Source: an uncultured Bacilli bacterium (GTDB lineage Bacteria > Bacillota_I > Bacilli_A > RF39 > UBA660). From it: a stretch of DNA of 64,000 nt. This document shows, one piece after another, positions 7,021 to 14,621 of the stretch. Numbering within the stretch: position 1 is the first letter of the stretch; the number at the start of each line of letters is the position of its first letter. The stretch is taken from the NCBI GenBank assembly GCA_944371325.1, contig CALVXO010000003.1:30097-94096 (forward strand), given 5' to 3'. The notes under the pieces are model-generated. The model ran no database searches. It was not told the DNA's origin and worked only from the letters and a program-made list of their open reading frames with translations. A program made the position numbers and the translations under genes.

Positions 7021-8379
7021 TATTTCAAAATAGAAAGTTGTACCTTTATCTAGTTCACTTTCAACTCCATATTTGAATTTATGACTTTCTAGTATAGTTT
7101 TAACAATTGATAATCCTATTCCAGTACCAATAACATTTCTTTTATGTTTTTTCTTAGAATGATAGTATTTTTTCCAAATATGAGGTAAATCTTCTTTCTT
7201 AATACCTTTACCAGTATCTTTTATTTCAATTCTTATTTTCTTACCTTTAATTACATTGATAATTACCCTATTATCTTCACCAGTATAATTAATTGCATTA
7301 TTAATCAAATTATAGATAACTTGTTCTATTTTCTTTTTGTCAGCATTGATAATTACTTCTTTAGGTGTATTTACTTCAAAAATATATCCTTCAGTTTCTT
7401 TGTATATACTATATCTTTTAATAATATTATTAATTAATGTAACTAGATCAAACTCTTCTTTATTAATAGTATCTTTGTTAGCCTGAATTTTAGATAATGT
7501 TAAAAGATCTTCAACTAATATATTTAAACGTTCTGATTCTTCAATTATAACATTTAAATTAGCATTTCTTTTTTCTTCATTATTATAATTTAAATCTCTA
7601 ATCATTTCAGCATAACCTTTAATCATAGTAAGTGGTGTTTTAAGATCATGAGATACATTAGCTAATAAATCTCTTCTTAATTCATCAGTATGCTCTAATT
7701 CATTTTTAGCATAATTCAAAGTATTAGCAAGTTCATCTATTTCTGATATTTTAGAATTATTATCAAATTTAAAATTATAGTTGCCATTAGCTAGTTTTAA
7801 AGCATTATCGTTCATTTTTTCAATTGGCTTACTAATTCTTTTAGATATAAAGTAACCAATTATGAAAGCTAATATAACAACAATAAATGTTACTATAATT
7901 AATTGATTAGATAATATTGAAATAGTATTATCTAGTGGTTCTAAAGAGGCATTAACAAATATTATAATATCATCACTATATTTTCTTGCATATATCAATG
8001 TTTTAGTATCAAATAAAGGATTTATTAATTTATATGTTTTTTCATTTACATCACTATTATAAAAATCATTTTTATATTGATAATTACTTATTAAGCAACC
8101 ACGATTTGATTCATTAGAACTATATATAGTCATTCGATTTTTAACTACTTCAATACAAACATTATCTTCATAAGATATTTTATCTAAGTAATCAGAATCA
8201 TCATTGTAGTTTCGAATAATTTCTAATGTTGTCTTTTTTATCTGATCTTCTTTACTAAGTTCATAATATTTATTAATAAATATTACTTGAAATAACCATA
8301 AAAATAAAATAATTATGAATGTAAAAATAATTAAATAAAACCAAATGTGTCTTTTTAAAGAATTTTCATTTAATTTCAA
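7018..8379 (-). CDS. Sensor histidine kinase (HAMP, HisKA, HATPase_c)
   Basis: 453 residues. Transmembrane helix 1 (about 13-33), an extracytoplasmic sensor domain (about 35-155), helix 2 (about 156-178), HAMP, then the phospho-acceptor box VSHDLKTPLTMIKGY and an ATPase domain with the N box (YNLINNAINYT), DTGKGI and GTGIGLSIV. It autophosphorylates on the histidine and passes phosphate to the regulator encoded just upstream, whose 3' end it overlaps by 14 nt. The start is TTG 8377-8379, behind GGGAT; no in-frame ATG fits. The stimulus is unknown. Confidence 0.93.
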   Translation of the reverse strand: MKLNENSLKRHIWFYLIIFTFIIILFLWLFQVIFINKYYELSKEDQIKKTTLEIIRNYNDDSDYLDKISYEDNVCIEVVKNRMTIYSSNESNRGCLISNYQYKNDFYNSDVNEKTYKLINPLFDTKTLIYARKYSDDIIIFVNASLEPLDNTISILSNQLIIVTFIVVILAFIIGYFISKRISKPIEKMNDNALKLANGNYNFKFDNNSKISEIDELANTLNYAKNELEHTDELRRDLLANVSHDLKTPLTMIKGYAEMIRDLNYNNEEKRNANLNVIIEESERLNILVEDLLTLSKIQANKDTINKEEFDLVTLINNIIKRYSIYKETEGYIFEVNTPKEVIINADKKKIEQVIYNLINNAINYTGEDNRVIINVIKGKKIRIEIKDTGKGIKKEDLPHIWKKYYHSKKKHKRNVIGTGIGLSIVKTILESHKFKYGVESELDKGTTFYFEI

Positions 8380-9025
8380 ATTTATATCCCATTCCTCTAA
8401 CTGTTTGAATTAAATCGCGATAATCACCTAGATTATTTCGTAACATTTTAATATGCGTATCAATAGTACGGTCATCACCAAAAAAGTCATAACCCCATAT
8501 TTTAGATAATAATTCTTCTCTAGATAATGCTACATTTTTATTATTTATAAAATAAACCAACAAGTCATATTCTTTCGGAGTTAATTTGATTTCTTCATCT
8601 TTAATATAAACAACATGTCCTTTAAAATCGACTTTTAAATCTTGATATATATAAGTATCAGTTAAATTATTAAATCTTTTAGTAACTGCTTTTATTCTTG
8701 CCATTAATTCCTTAGGACTAAAAGGTTTAGTGACATAATCATCAACACCTAAATTAAAGCCGATTAATTTATCATATTCTTCATTTCTTGCGGATAAGAT
8801 AATAGTTGGAATATTATATTTTTTAATCTCATTATAGGCAGTTAATCCATCCATATTAGGCATCATTATATCTAGTATTACAATATCAACTTTATTATTT
8901 TTTATTATGTCTAAAGCTTCTTTTCCATCAGATGCTTCTAAAACATCATATTTTTCATTTAAGCAATATTCTTTAATTAATATTCTAATTCTTTCTTCAT
9001 CATCTACAACTAATACTGTCATCAT
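8366..9025 (-). CDS. OmpR/PhoB-type response regulator
   Basis: 219 residues: receiver domain (about 1-118, acidic pocket VVDDEER, phospho-acceptor in VILDIMMPNMDG, and the K of TKPFSPKEL) followed by a winged-helix DNA-binding domain ending DTHIKMLRNNLGDYRDLIQTVRGMGYKF. Cognate partner of the overlapping kinase. Strong Shine-Dalgarno GAGGTGAG; two adjacent ATGs (9025 and 9022) are possible starts. Located next to the electron-transfer operon, but a terminator and a gap separate them, so co-regulation is not implied. Confidence 0.93.
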   Translation of the reverse strand: MMTVLVVDDEERIRILIKEYCLNEKYDVLEASDGKEALDIIKNNKVDIVILDIMMPNMDGLTAYNEIKKYNIPTIILSARNEEYDKLIGFNLGVDDYVTKPFSPKELMARIKAVTKRFNNLTDTYIYQDLKVDFKGHVVYIKDEEIKLTPKEYDLLVYFINNKNVALSREELLSKIWGYDFFGDDRTIDTHIKMLRNNLGDYRDLIQTVRGMGYKFEIK

Positions 9026-9071
9026 CTCACCTCTTTATTAATTATACACTAAAAATGTGAAATATAAATGA

Positions 9072-9100
9072 AAAATAGATTTGAATTTCAAATCTATTTT
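9072..9100 (-). terminator. Terminator of the flavin electron-transfer operon
   Basis: AAAATAGATTTG (9072-9083), loop AATTT, CAAATCTATTTT (9089-9100): a 12-bp perfect stem that includes the end of the FMN-lipoprotein gene. Confidence 0.75.
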
Positions 9101-9540
9101 GCTTTATTTAAGGCATCTTCTAATGCAGCATATAATGCATCTACTCTAATTGTACAAGTACTTACTGCATCTGTATAACCGTCTTCATCAACATTTAAAA
9201 AATCAATGCCTTGATTATCAATTACAGCTTGTTCTAATGCTTCAACTTGTTCATACCATTCATAATCAGCTTGGCCATAACTACTATTTCCTTTTTTCAT
9301 TCCATATTCATCACCTAATGTTTTTTTAGTAGTTTCTACGTCATCTTTAACATATGTTGTATCTAAGTAAACATCAGTAATTTTACCTTCAGCATCAATA
9401 GTAACTTTAGCGGTTGCTGTATTTTCTTCGCCACCATAATTATCTACTGCACTACCTTCATATGTTCCTTCTTTTAATGAATTAGATCCACATCCTGTAA
9501 GCAAAACTGAAACTAATAATAAACTTAAAATCTTTTTCAT
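9094..9540 (-). CDS. FMN-binding domain lipoprotein (PplA-like)
   Basis: 148 residues. Lipoprotein signal peptide with lipobox LLTGC (Cys about 17), then one FMN_bind domain. The C-terminal DGYTDAVSTCTIRVDALY corresponds to the family's covalent flavinylation site, usually [S/T]GAT; here it reads STCT, keeping the acceptor threonine. It is predicted to carry FMN attached by the ApbE-like protein of the same operon and to move electrons outside the membrane. Listeria PplA has two such domains; this one has one. Last gene of a four-gene operon with a terminator at its end. Confidence 0.8.
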   Translation of the reverse strand: MKKILSLLLVSVLLTGCGSNSLKEGTYEGSAVDNYGGEENTATAKVTIDAEGKITDVYLDTTYVKDDVETTKKTLGDEYGMKKGNSSYGQADYEWYEQVEALEQAVIDNQGIDFLNVDEDGYTDAVSTCTIRVDALYAALEDALNKAK

Positions 9541-9575
9541 TTACATTCCTCCTATGTTTTAATTATAAAATATTT

Positions 9576-10079
9576 TTATTCAAAAGACAATACTCCATTA
9601 TAAAATTTTATCAATTGTTTACAAATCAAACCGACTAATATACCTGTTGGAATTGAAAATAATAGTAACCAAGGTAAATAATATATCATTGAACTCATTT
9701 GTAATAACAAAATAGACGTTAAAACTTGACCTGTACTATGGGCAATAGATCCTATAATACTGACACCAACGATAGATAACTTTAAAAAATTTTTAGCTAA
9801 AAACATACAAATTATACTAAATATTACACCACTTAAACTGAAGAAAAAAGTTGTACTAAATAAACCAGTTCTTAAAATGCCCACTAAAAATACTCTCAAA
9901 ATACCAACATAAAAAGCATCTTTTAAACTAAATTGATAAATTATAAATAATGTCACAATATTAGCAAGTCCTAGTTTTAAGCCTGGTATATAACCATTAA
10001 ATAATGGTAGGCTTGCTTCTATTACGTTTAAAGCAACCGATAATGCTAATAACATTGACAGTCTTGTAAATTTTTTCAA
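9576..10079 (-). CDS. Gx transporter family membrane protein (EetB-like)
   Basis: 167 residues, about five to six hydrophobic helices. The GLKLGLANIVTLF segment near residue 35 is typical of the Gx transporter family (annotated in some genomes as heptaprenyl diphosphate synthase component I). In Listeria a related protein, EetB, works with the NusG-II-like EetA in flavin-based extracellular electron transfer. It sits between the NusG-II gene (1 nt away) and the FMN lipoprotein, matching that gene set. Its exact role, substrate transport or electron conduit, is not settled for the family. Confidence 0.75.
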   Translation of the reverse strand: MKKFTRLSMLLALSVALNVIEASLPLFNGYIPGLKLGLANIVTLFIIYQFSLKDAFYVGILRVFLVGILRTGLFSTTFFFSLSGVIFSIICMFLAKNFLKLSIVGVSIIGSIAHSTGQVLTSILLLQMSSMIYYLPWLLLFSIPTGILVGLICKQLIKFYNGVLSFE

Positions 10080-10080
10080 G

Positions 10081-10431
10081 TTAACTCACCTCAGCATCTA
10101 ATTCATTATTTGGTAACTCAATTATTATTTTATTTGGTAGGCAAACAATCGATTCACCGCTTTTAGAGATAAATCCTTGTTTAGAACATAAATGATATGG
10201 ACTATTTTCTTCTACTACTCTTATTTGATTATTTAAAACTTCTATTACTACTTTACCATTTTCACCATCAACTTCATATGTTTTATCAATACTTAAATCA
10301 ATTTCTAATAATAATTCATTTTCGTAATATACATTAGCTATATTAGCTTTTTTTCTAAATAAAGAAAAAGAAAATAATAAAATAATTACTATTAAAACAA
10401 TAACTATTAATTTTATATCATTTTTATTCAT
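10081..10431 (-). CDS. NusG domain II-like anchored protein (EetA-like)
   Basis: 116 residues: an N-terminal membrane anchor (about 8-24), then an extracytoplasmic domain ending with SPYHLCSKQGFI and SIVCLPNKIIIEL, the paired-cysteine signature of free-standing NusG domain II proteins. These accompany Gx transporters and FMN_bind proteins. The longest frame starts at GTG 10440, which is part of the Shine-Dalgarno (AAGTGAT); ATG 10431 is used. It overlaps the end of the ApbE gene by 8 nt, which suggests coupled translation. Confidence 0.75.
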   Translation of the reverse strand: MNKNDIKLIVIVLIVIILLFSFSLFRKKANIANVYYENELLLEIDLSIDKTYEVDGENGKVVIEVLNNQIRVVEENSPYHLCSKQGFISKSGESIVCLPNKIIIELPNNELDAEVS

Positions 10432-11335
10432 AATTATCACTTTTTATAATTTGATTTTCATTAGTAAACCAGATAACTTTAACATCATAATCTTTTATAA
10501 ATTCTTTTCCTTTATCTATATCCATTAAAAACAAAGTAGTTGATAAAATATCACATAGTCCACTATCTTTACCTATAACAGTCACACTTTTCATATTGTT
10601 AGCAGGATATAAAGTATTAGGATCAATAATATGATGATACATTACACCATTATATTCATAAAATCTTTCATAGCCACCAGAAGTTACAACACTAATATTT
10701 TCGTCTTTAACAACTTCAAATGTTTCATTACTAATTGGACTGGCAATACCAATATTATAATATCCTTTATTACTTTTTCCTGCTTTTACATTACCACCAG
10801 CATTAATTAAATAATAATCAATACCAACGCTTTCTAAATAGTTGCCGGCTTTTTCCGTAACATATCCTTTAACAATAGCACCTAAATCAATGTTAACTTT
10901 ATCATTTAAAATTTTATCATTTTCCATTTTTAATGATTCTATTTTAACATCATCTAAATTAGGTAAACTAACAGGATTTTCTCTAAAATCGTGCCATATT
11001 TTAGTTAAATTACCGATATTAATATTTAATAATCCATCTGTTTTAATATCCCATTCATAACCGATTTTAATTAATTCTAATAATTCATCCGATATTTCAT
11101 AATTAACATCATTATTTAATTTAGATAATTCACTATTAGAATCATAAAAATCAGTTAATTCTTCATATTTTTGATATAATTTATCTAAATAATCAAAGGC
11201 TTCATTAGCTTTTGTTTCACTTACATTATATAATTTAATATTTATAATAGTGTCCATATAAAATAAATTTTTACTATATTCTTGTTTACCACAGCCTGTT
11301 AATAATAATAGTAATATTAATAATATTTTCTTCAT
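10424..11335 (-). CDS. apbE: FAD:protein FMN transferase (ApbE family lipoprotein)
   Basis: 303 residues. Lipobox LLTGC after a hydrophobic signal peptide; it then matches ApbE throughout: the early NLFYMDTIINIKLYN strand, VNIDLGAIVKGYVTEKA, INAGGNVKAG, HHIIDPNTLYPA and the C-terminal CDILSTTLFLMD. The enzyme splits FAD in a Mg-dependent reaction and attaches FMN to a threonine of target proteins. The target here is very likely the FMN_bind lipoprotein three genes downstream. Start: ATG 11335, behind AGTGAT; the frame extends to GTG 11344 but without a better ribosome site. Confidence 0.9.
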   Translation of the reverse strand: MKKILLILLLLLTGCGKQEYSKNLFYMDTIINIKLYNVSETKANEAFDYLDKLYQKYEELTDFYDSNSELSKLNNDVNYEISDELLELIKIGYEWDIKTDGLLNINIGNLTKIWHDFRENPVSLPNLDDVKIESLKMENDKILNDKVNIDLGAIVKGYVTEKAGNYLESVGIDYYLINAGGNVKAGKSNKGYYNIGIASPISNETFEVVKDENISVVTSGGYERFYEYNGVMYHHIIDPNTLYPANNMKSVTVIGKDSGLCDILSTTLFLMDIDKGKEFIKDYDVKVIWFTNENQIIKSDNYE

Positions 11336-11350
11336 AATCATCACTACTTA

Positions 11351-11359
11351 ATTATAACA
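11351..11359 (-). promoter_or_regulatory. Extended -10 promoter of the electron-transfer operon
   Basis: Read on the - strand, TGTTATAAT lies in the short gap between sufS and apbE. No good -35 is seen; the TGn element may compensate. It suggests the operon can be expressed apart from suf. Confidence 0.45.
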
Positions 11360-11376
11360 AAAAAAGACAAAATTTT

Positions 11377-12567
11377 CTAGATAATTTCATCTTTAATATT
11401 TTTATTATTTAAAACTTTTACTAAATAATCTATTTCTTCTTTAGTGTTATAAAAGTATAAACTTATTCTACATGTGTTTTTAATGCCTAAATCATCTTTT
11501 AAAATTTTAGCACAATGATTGCCAGCTCTTACACAAATATTATATTTATTTAAGTAAATTGCAAGATCTTGCGCGAATATATCTTTAATATTAAAAGTTA
11601 TAATACCACTTTCACTATTTTCATTATAAATAATAATATCTTTTACTTCTTTTAATTTTTTTACAGCATATTTTTTTAAATCTTTTTCATATTTTGATAT
11701 ATTATCCATTCCAATACTATTTAAGTATTTAATAGCTTCGCCTAAACCGATTACACCAGCTATATTAGGTGTTCCTGCTTCTAATAAAGAAGGTATTTCA
11801 TTATATACTCTAGTTCCATCAAATTGAAAACTAGCATTCATCCCACCACCAAATATAATTGGTTTAATATTATTTAATAATTCTTCTTTACCATATAAAA
11901 CACCAACACCAGTTGGTCCTAACATTTTATGAGCTGAAAAAGCTAAAAAATCTATATCTAAATCTTGCACATCAATCTTAGTATGAGCAACACTTTGAGC
12001 ACCATCTATTATAATTAATATATTTTTACTATGAGCATATTTTATTATTTCTTTAATAGGTCTAATATCCCCTACTACATTAGTAATATGAGCAATACTT
12101 ATTACTTTAGTTTTATCTGTTATACTGTTTTTAACATTATCTAAAGTTACTTCTAAATTAGTTAAAGGAATATAATTTATTTTAATATTTATTTCATCTT
12201 TTAATTCAAACCAAGGTAATACATTAGATGCGTGTTCACTTTTAGTTATTAATACTTCATCATTTTCTTTTAAGTAATTTCTGAAATAACCAAATATTAT
12301 TTTATTTAATGAGTCAGTAGCTCCACTAGTAAAAATTATTTCTTTATTTTTTTTTGCATTTATAAATTCTTTTATTAAAGTTCTAGTACCTTCATATTTA
12401 TTATCAACTTCAAGTGATAAATCATAATCACCACGATGCGCATTAGCACTATAATTATTGTAATAATTAGAAATACTATCAGCTATACATCTTGGCTTTA
12501 ATGAAGTAGCACCATTATCTAGATATATTATATTTTTAGTTAAAATATTAAAATCATCACGATTCAT
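11377..12567 (-). CDS. sufS: Cysteine desulfurase SufS
   Basis: 396 residues, the normal length. A PLP-dependent fold type I enzyme that takes sulfur from cysteine for Fe-S cluster assembly. Visible: YLDNGATSLKP at the start, HRGDYDLS, the PLP lysine in SAHKMLGPTGVGVLYG, and the catalytic cysteine in VRAGNHCAK. It is the last suf gene here; the usual SufU and SufB do not follow and the next gene is apbE. SufS normally needs SufU or SufE to pass on sulfur, so the partner must be elsewhere. Confidence 0.93.
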   Translation of the reverse strand: MNRDDFNILTKNIIYLDNGATSLKPRCIADSISNYYNNYSANAHRGDYDLSLEVDNKYEGTRTLIKEFINAKKNKEIIFTSGATDSLNKIIFGYFRNYLKENDEVLITKSEHASNVLPWFELKDEINIKINYIPLTNLEVTLDNVKNSITDKTKVISIAHITNVVGDIRPIKEIIKYAHSKNILIIIDGAQSVAHTKIDVQDLDIDFLAFSAHKMLGPTGVGVLYGKEELLNNIKPIIFGGGMNASFQFDGTRVYNEIPSLLEAGTPNIAGVIGLGEAIKYLNSIGMDNISKYEKDLKKYAVKKLKEVKDIIIYNENSESGIITFNIKDIFAQDLAIYLNKYNICVRAGNHCAKILKDDLGIKNTCRISLYFYNTKEEIDYLVKVLNNKNIKDEII

Positions 12568-12571
12568 TTAT

Positions 12572-13321
12572 TCACCTCCAATACTTTTTAAAATGATTAG
12601 CTAAAGTTTTATTTATTTTATTTTTAATAAAACCTTCTATTAATAATTTATTAGCCATTATTTTATCGATACCTAATCTTTGCATATAAAATAATTCTTC
12701 ATCCTTAAATGAACCAATCAAAGCACTATGATTAGCAATTGTATCAACTTCATCAATTAATAAATTAGGTCTTATTAAACATTCTTTATCTGTTAAATTG
12801 ATTATTCTATTTTGTTGATTAACTACACAGTTCTTATTACCATTTGAAACATAAGATGTAACAGTAAAATATAAATTACCACTTATATTAACACCATTAG
12901 TTATGATATCACTTGTAGTATTTTTAGTATTATGATTAACAACAATATCATATTTTTCATTATTTTTACAAACGGTTTTTAAAATGAAATTAACTTTAGA
13001 ATTTATACCATTTAAATTAATTATATTTCGTTCATTTATAATATCACTATCACTTATTTCCGTAATATTTAATATACTATTTTGATTTAACTTATATTTA
13101 GTTAATATTTTAGTTTTATCTTTTTTAATTACAACCAAATCCAATTTAACATTATCTAATAATTCAACATTTACATCTAATTTAATTTCTTTATCAATTA
13201 TTAATTCTAGTTTAGTATTTTTAATTACTTTTAATTTTAATTTATTTATTATATCTTCTTTATATTTATATTCAATATTTTTTAAATCAAATTGATTATT
13301 AGATATTATTATTCTATTCAT
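12572..13321 (-). CDS. sufD: SufB/SufD-type Fe-S assembly scaffold protein (short)
   Basis: 249 residues, against 400 or more for typical SufD. The N-terminal half is reduced and Lys/Asn rich, but the C-terminal core is clear: GNLYFTVTSYVSNGN, INLTDKECLIRPNLLIDEVD, NHSALIGSFKDEELFYMQRLG and KLLIEGF, the conserved SufB/SufD beta-helix end. It overlaps sufC by 8 nt and lies 4 nt before sufS. With no SufB in the window, whether it acts as D, or as a combined scaffold, is open. Confidence 0.8.
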   Translation of the reverse strand: MNRIIISNNQFDLKNIEYKYKEDIINKLKLKVIKNTKLELIIDKEIKLDVNVELLDNVKLDLVVIKKDKTKILTKYKLNQNSILNITEISDSDIINERNIINLNGINSKVNFILKTVCKNNEKYDIVVNHNTKNTTSDIITNGVNISGNLYFTVTSYVSNGNKNCVVNQQNRIINLTDKECLIRPNLLIDEVDTIANHSALIGSFKDEELFYMQRLGIDKIMANKLLIEGFIKNKINKTLANHFKKYWR

Positions 13322-14078
13322 TTCTATTATTTTCCTTTATAGCAAATTCACTAGAATTATAACCTTTTGTTTCAATTTCTTTTACTAAACTACTATCACC
13401 ACTTTTAATTATATTACCATTTTTTAATATATGAACATAATCAGGTTTTATATAGTCTAATAATCTTTGATAATGAGTAATCACAATTAGCATTGGTTTA
13501 AATTCATTAAAATATTCCATAACATTATTTCCAACTATTCTTAAACTATCAACATCAAGTCCAGAATCTATTTCATCTAAAATAACTAAAGAAGGTTCTA
13601 ACATATACATTTGTAATATTTCATTTTTCTTTCTTTCACCACCAGAAAAACCAACATTAACACTTCGATGAATCATTTCTTTATCCATTTTTAATTTTGA
13701 AACAGTATTTTCTAATTTTTTAATAAAATCAAATAATTTAAAATTAGTTCCTTCTTTTATATGACAAGCTGTTCTAAGTAAATCTGCATTTGTAACACCT
13801 TCAATTTCTAAAGGCATTTGCATACTTAAAAATAGACCTAATCCAGCTCTTTCATCAGTAGTATATTCATTTATTATAGTATCATCATATTTAATAGTTC
13901 CTTCAATTATTTTATAATTTGGATCACCCATTATAACTTTTGATAAAGTTGATTTCCCAGTTCCATTAGGCCCCATGATAGCGTGAATTTCTCCAGATTT
14001 AACTTCTAAATTAAAGTTTTTTAAAATTATTTTATTTTCTATTTCAACAGTTAAATTTTCGATTTTTAATATATGCAT
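13314..14078 (-). CDS. sufC: Fe-S cluster assembly ATPase SufC
   Basis: 254 residues, ABC-type ATPase. Walker A GPNGTGKS (about 34-41), SufC-typical MGDPNYKI, signature FSGGERKKNEI and Walker B LVILDEIDSGLD, followed by the histidine switch ITHYQR. It energises the SufB/D scaffold during cluster assembly. The open frame extends to 14102, but ATG 14078 has the Shine-Dalgarno (TTGGTGAT) and gives the family's usual N-terminus HILKIENL. First gene of the suf operon; divergent from hit. Confidence 0.93.
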   Translation of the reverse strand: MHILKIENLTVEIENKIILKNFNLEVKSGEIHAIMGPNGTGKSTLSKVIMGDPNYKIIEGTIKYDDTIINEYTTDERAGLGLFLSMQMPLEIEGVTNADLLRTACHIKEGTNFKLFDFIKKLENTVSKLKMDKEMIHRSVNVGFSGGERKKNEILQMYMLEPSLVILDEIDSGLDVDSLRIVGNNVMEYFNEFKPMLIVITHYQRLLDYIKPDYVHILKNGNIIKSGDSSLVKEIETKGYNSSEFAIKENNRNE

Positions 14079-14166
14079 AATATCACCAATACAATTATAC
14101 ACTAAAAAAAACTATTTTTTAAGTAAAACTGCATAATTTTATTAATATTTAATCAATATTAATATA

Positions 14167-14213
14167 GAATATTCGCAGATATTCACAAAATCTAGATAAA
14201 CTAGATTTTTTTT
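14167..14213 (+). promoter_or_regulatory. Palindrome and terminator-like hairpin between sufC and hit
   Basis: GAATAT-TCGCAG-ATATTC (14167-14184) is a perfect 6+6 inverted repeat. Right after it, AAAATCTAG (14187-14195) pairs with CTAGATTTT (14201-14209), followed by T's to 14213: a clean intrinsic terminator pointing at hit although no + strand gene lies upstream. It may attenuate transcripts entering hit or end a small RNA. Two overlapping -10 boxes (14216-14221, 14222-14227) come next. Confidence 0.5.
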
Positions 14214-14239
14214 GATATAATTATAATGGAGGTAATAAT

Positions 14240-14599
14240 ATGGATTGTTTATTTTGTAAAATTATTAATAAGGAAATTCCATCATATAAAATATATGAAG
14301 ATGATATTGTATATGCATTTTTAGATATTAATCCTGATAGTGTTGGTCACACTTTAATTATACCTAAAAAGCATTATCTAGATTTGGATGATATCGATAT
14401 AAATACATTAAAACATATAATGGAGATAGCTAAAATGCTTAAAAAAAGAATAGAAGAAAGATTAAATTGCGATGGATTAACTCTTATTCAAAATAGTGGT
14501 CAAATTCAAGAAGTAAAACATTTTCATCTTCATTTAAAACCTTTTTACAAAAATAAAAAAGATAAAACTTTAGAAGAAGTATATGAATTATTAAAATAA
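14240..14599 (+). CDS. HIT family nucleotide-binding protein
   Basis: 119 residues, complete. The histidine-triad signature HFHLHLKPF lies near residue 93, preceded by LIQNSGQIQEVKHF. The N-terminal CLFCKIINKEIPSYKIYEDD with a CxxC pair is typical of the HinT branch. Members hydrolyse adenosine 5'-phosphoramidates and related nucleotides. Strong Shine-Dalgarno GGAGG. Single gene, divergent from suf and convergent with pnp. Confidence 0.92.
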   Translation: MDCLFCKIINKEIPSYKIYEDDIVYAFLDINPDSVGHTLIIPKKHYLDLDDIDINTLKHIMEIAKMLKKRIEERLNCDGLTLIQNSGQIQEVKHFHLHLKPFYKNKKDKTLEEVYELLK

Positions 14600-14613
14600 T
14601 TATACTTCTTTTT
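14576..14613 (+). terminator. Terminator of hit
   Basis: GAAGTAT (14576-14582) pairs with ATACTTC (14602-14608), with an inner AATTATT/AATAATT stem, then a T-rich run. It overlaps the 3' end of the coding sequence. Confidence 0.6.
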
Positions 14614-14621
14614 GTTTTATC

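Noticed and set aside
10842..11060. 72-codon + strand frame
   Set aside because: It lies wholly inside apbE on the opposite strand; composition is the mirror of that gene.
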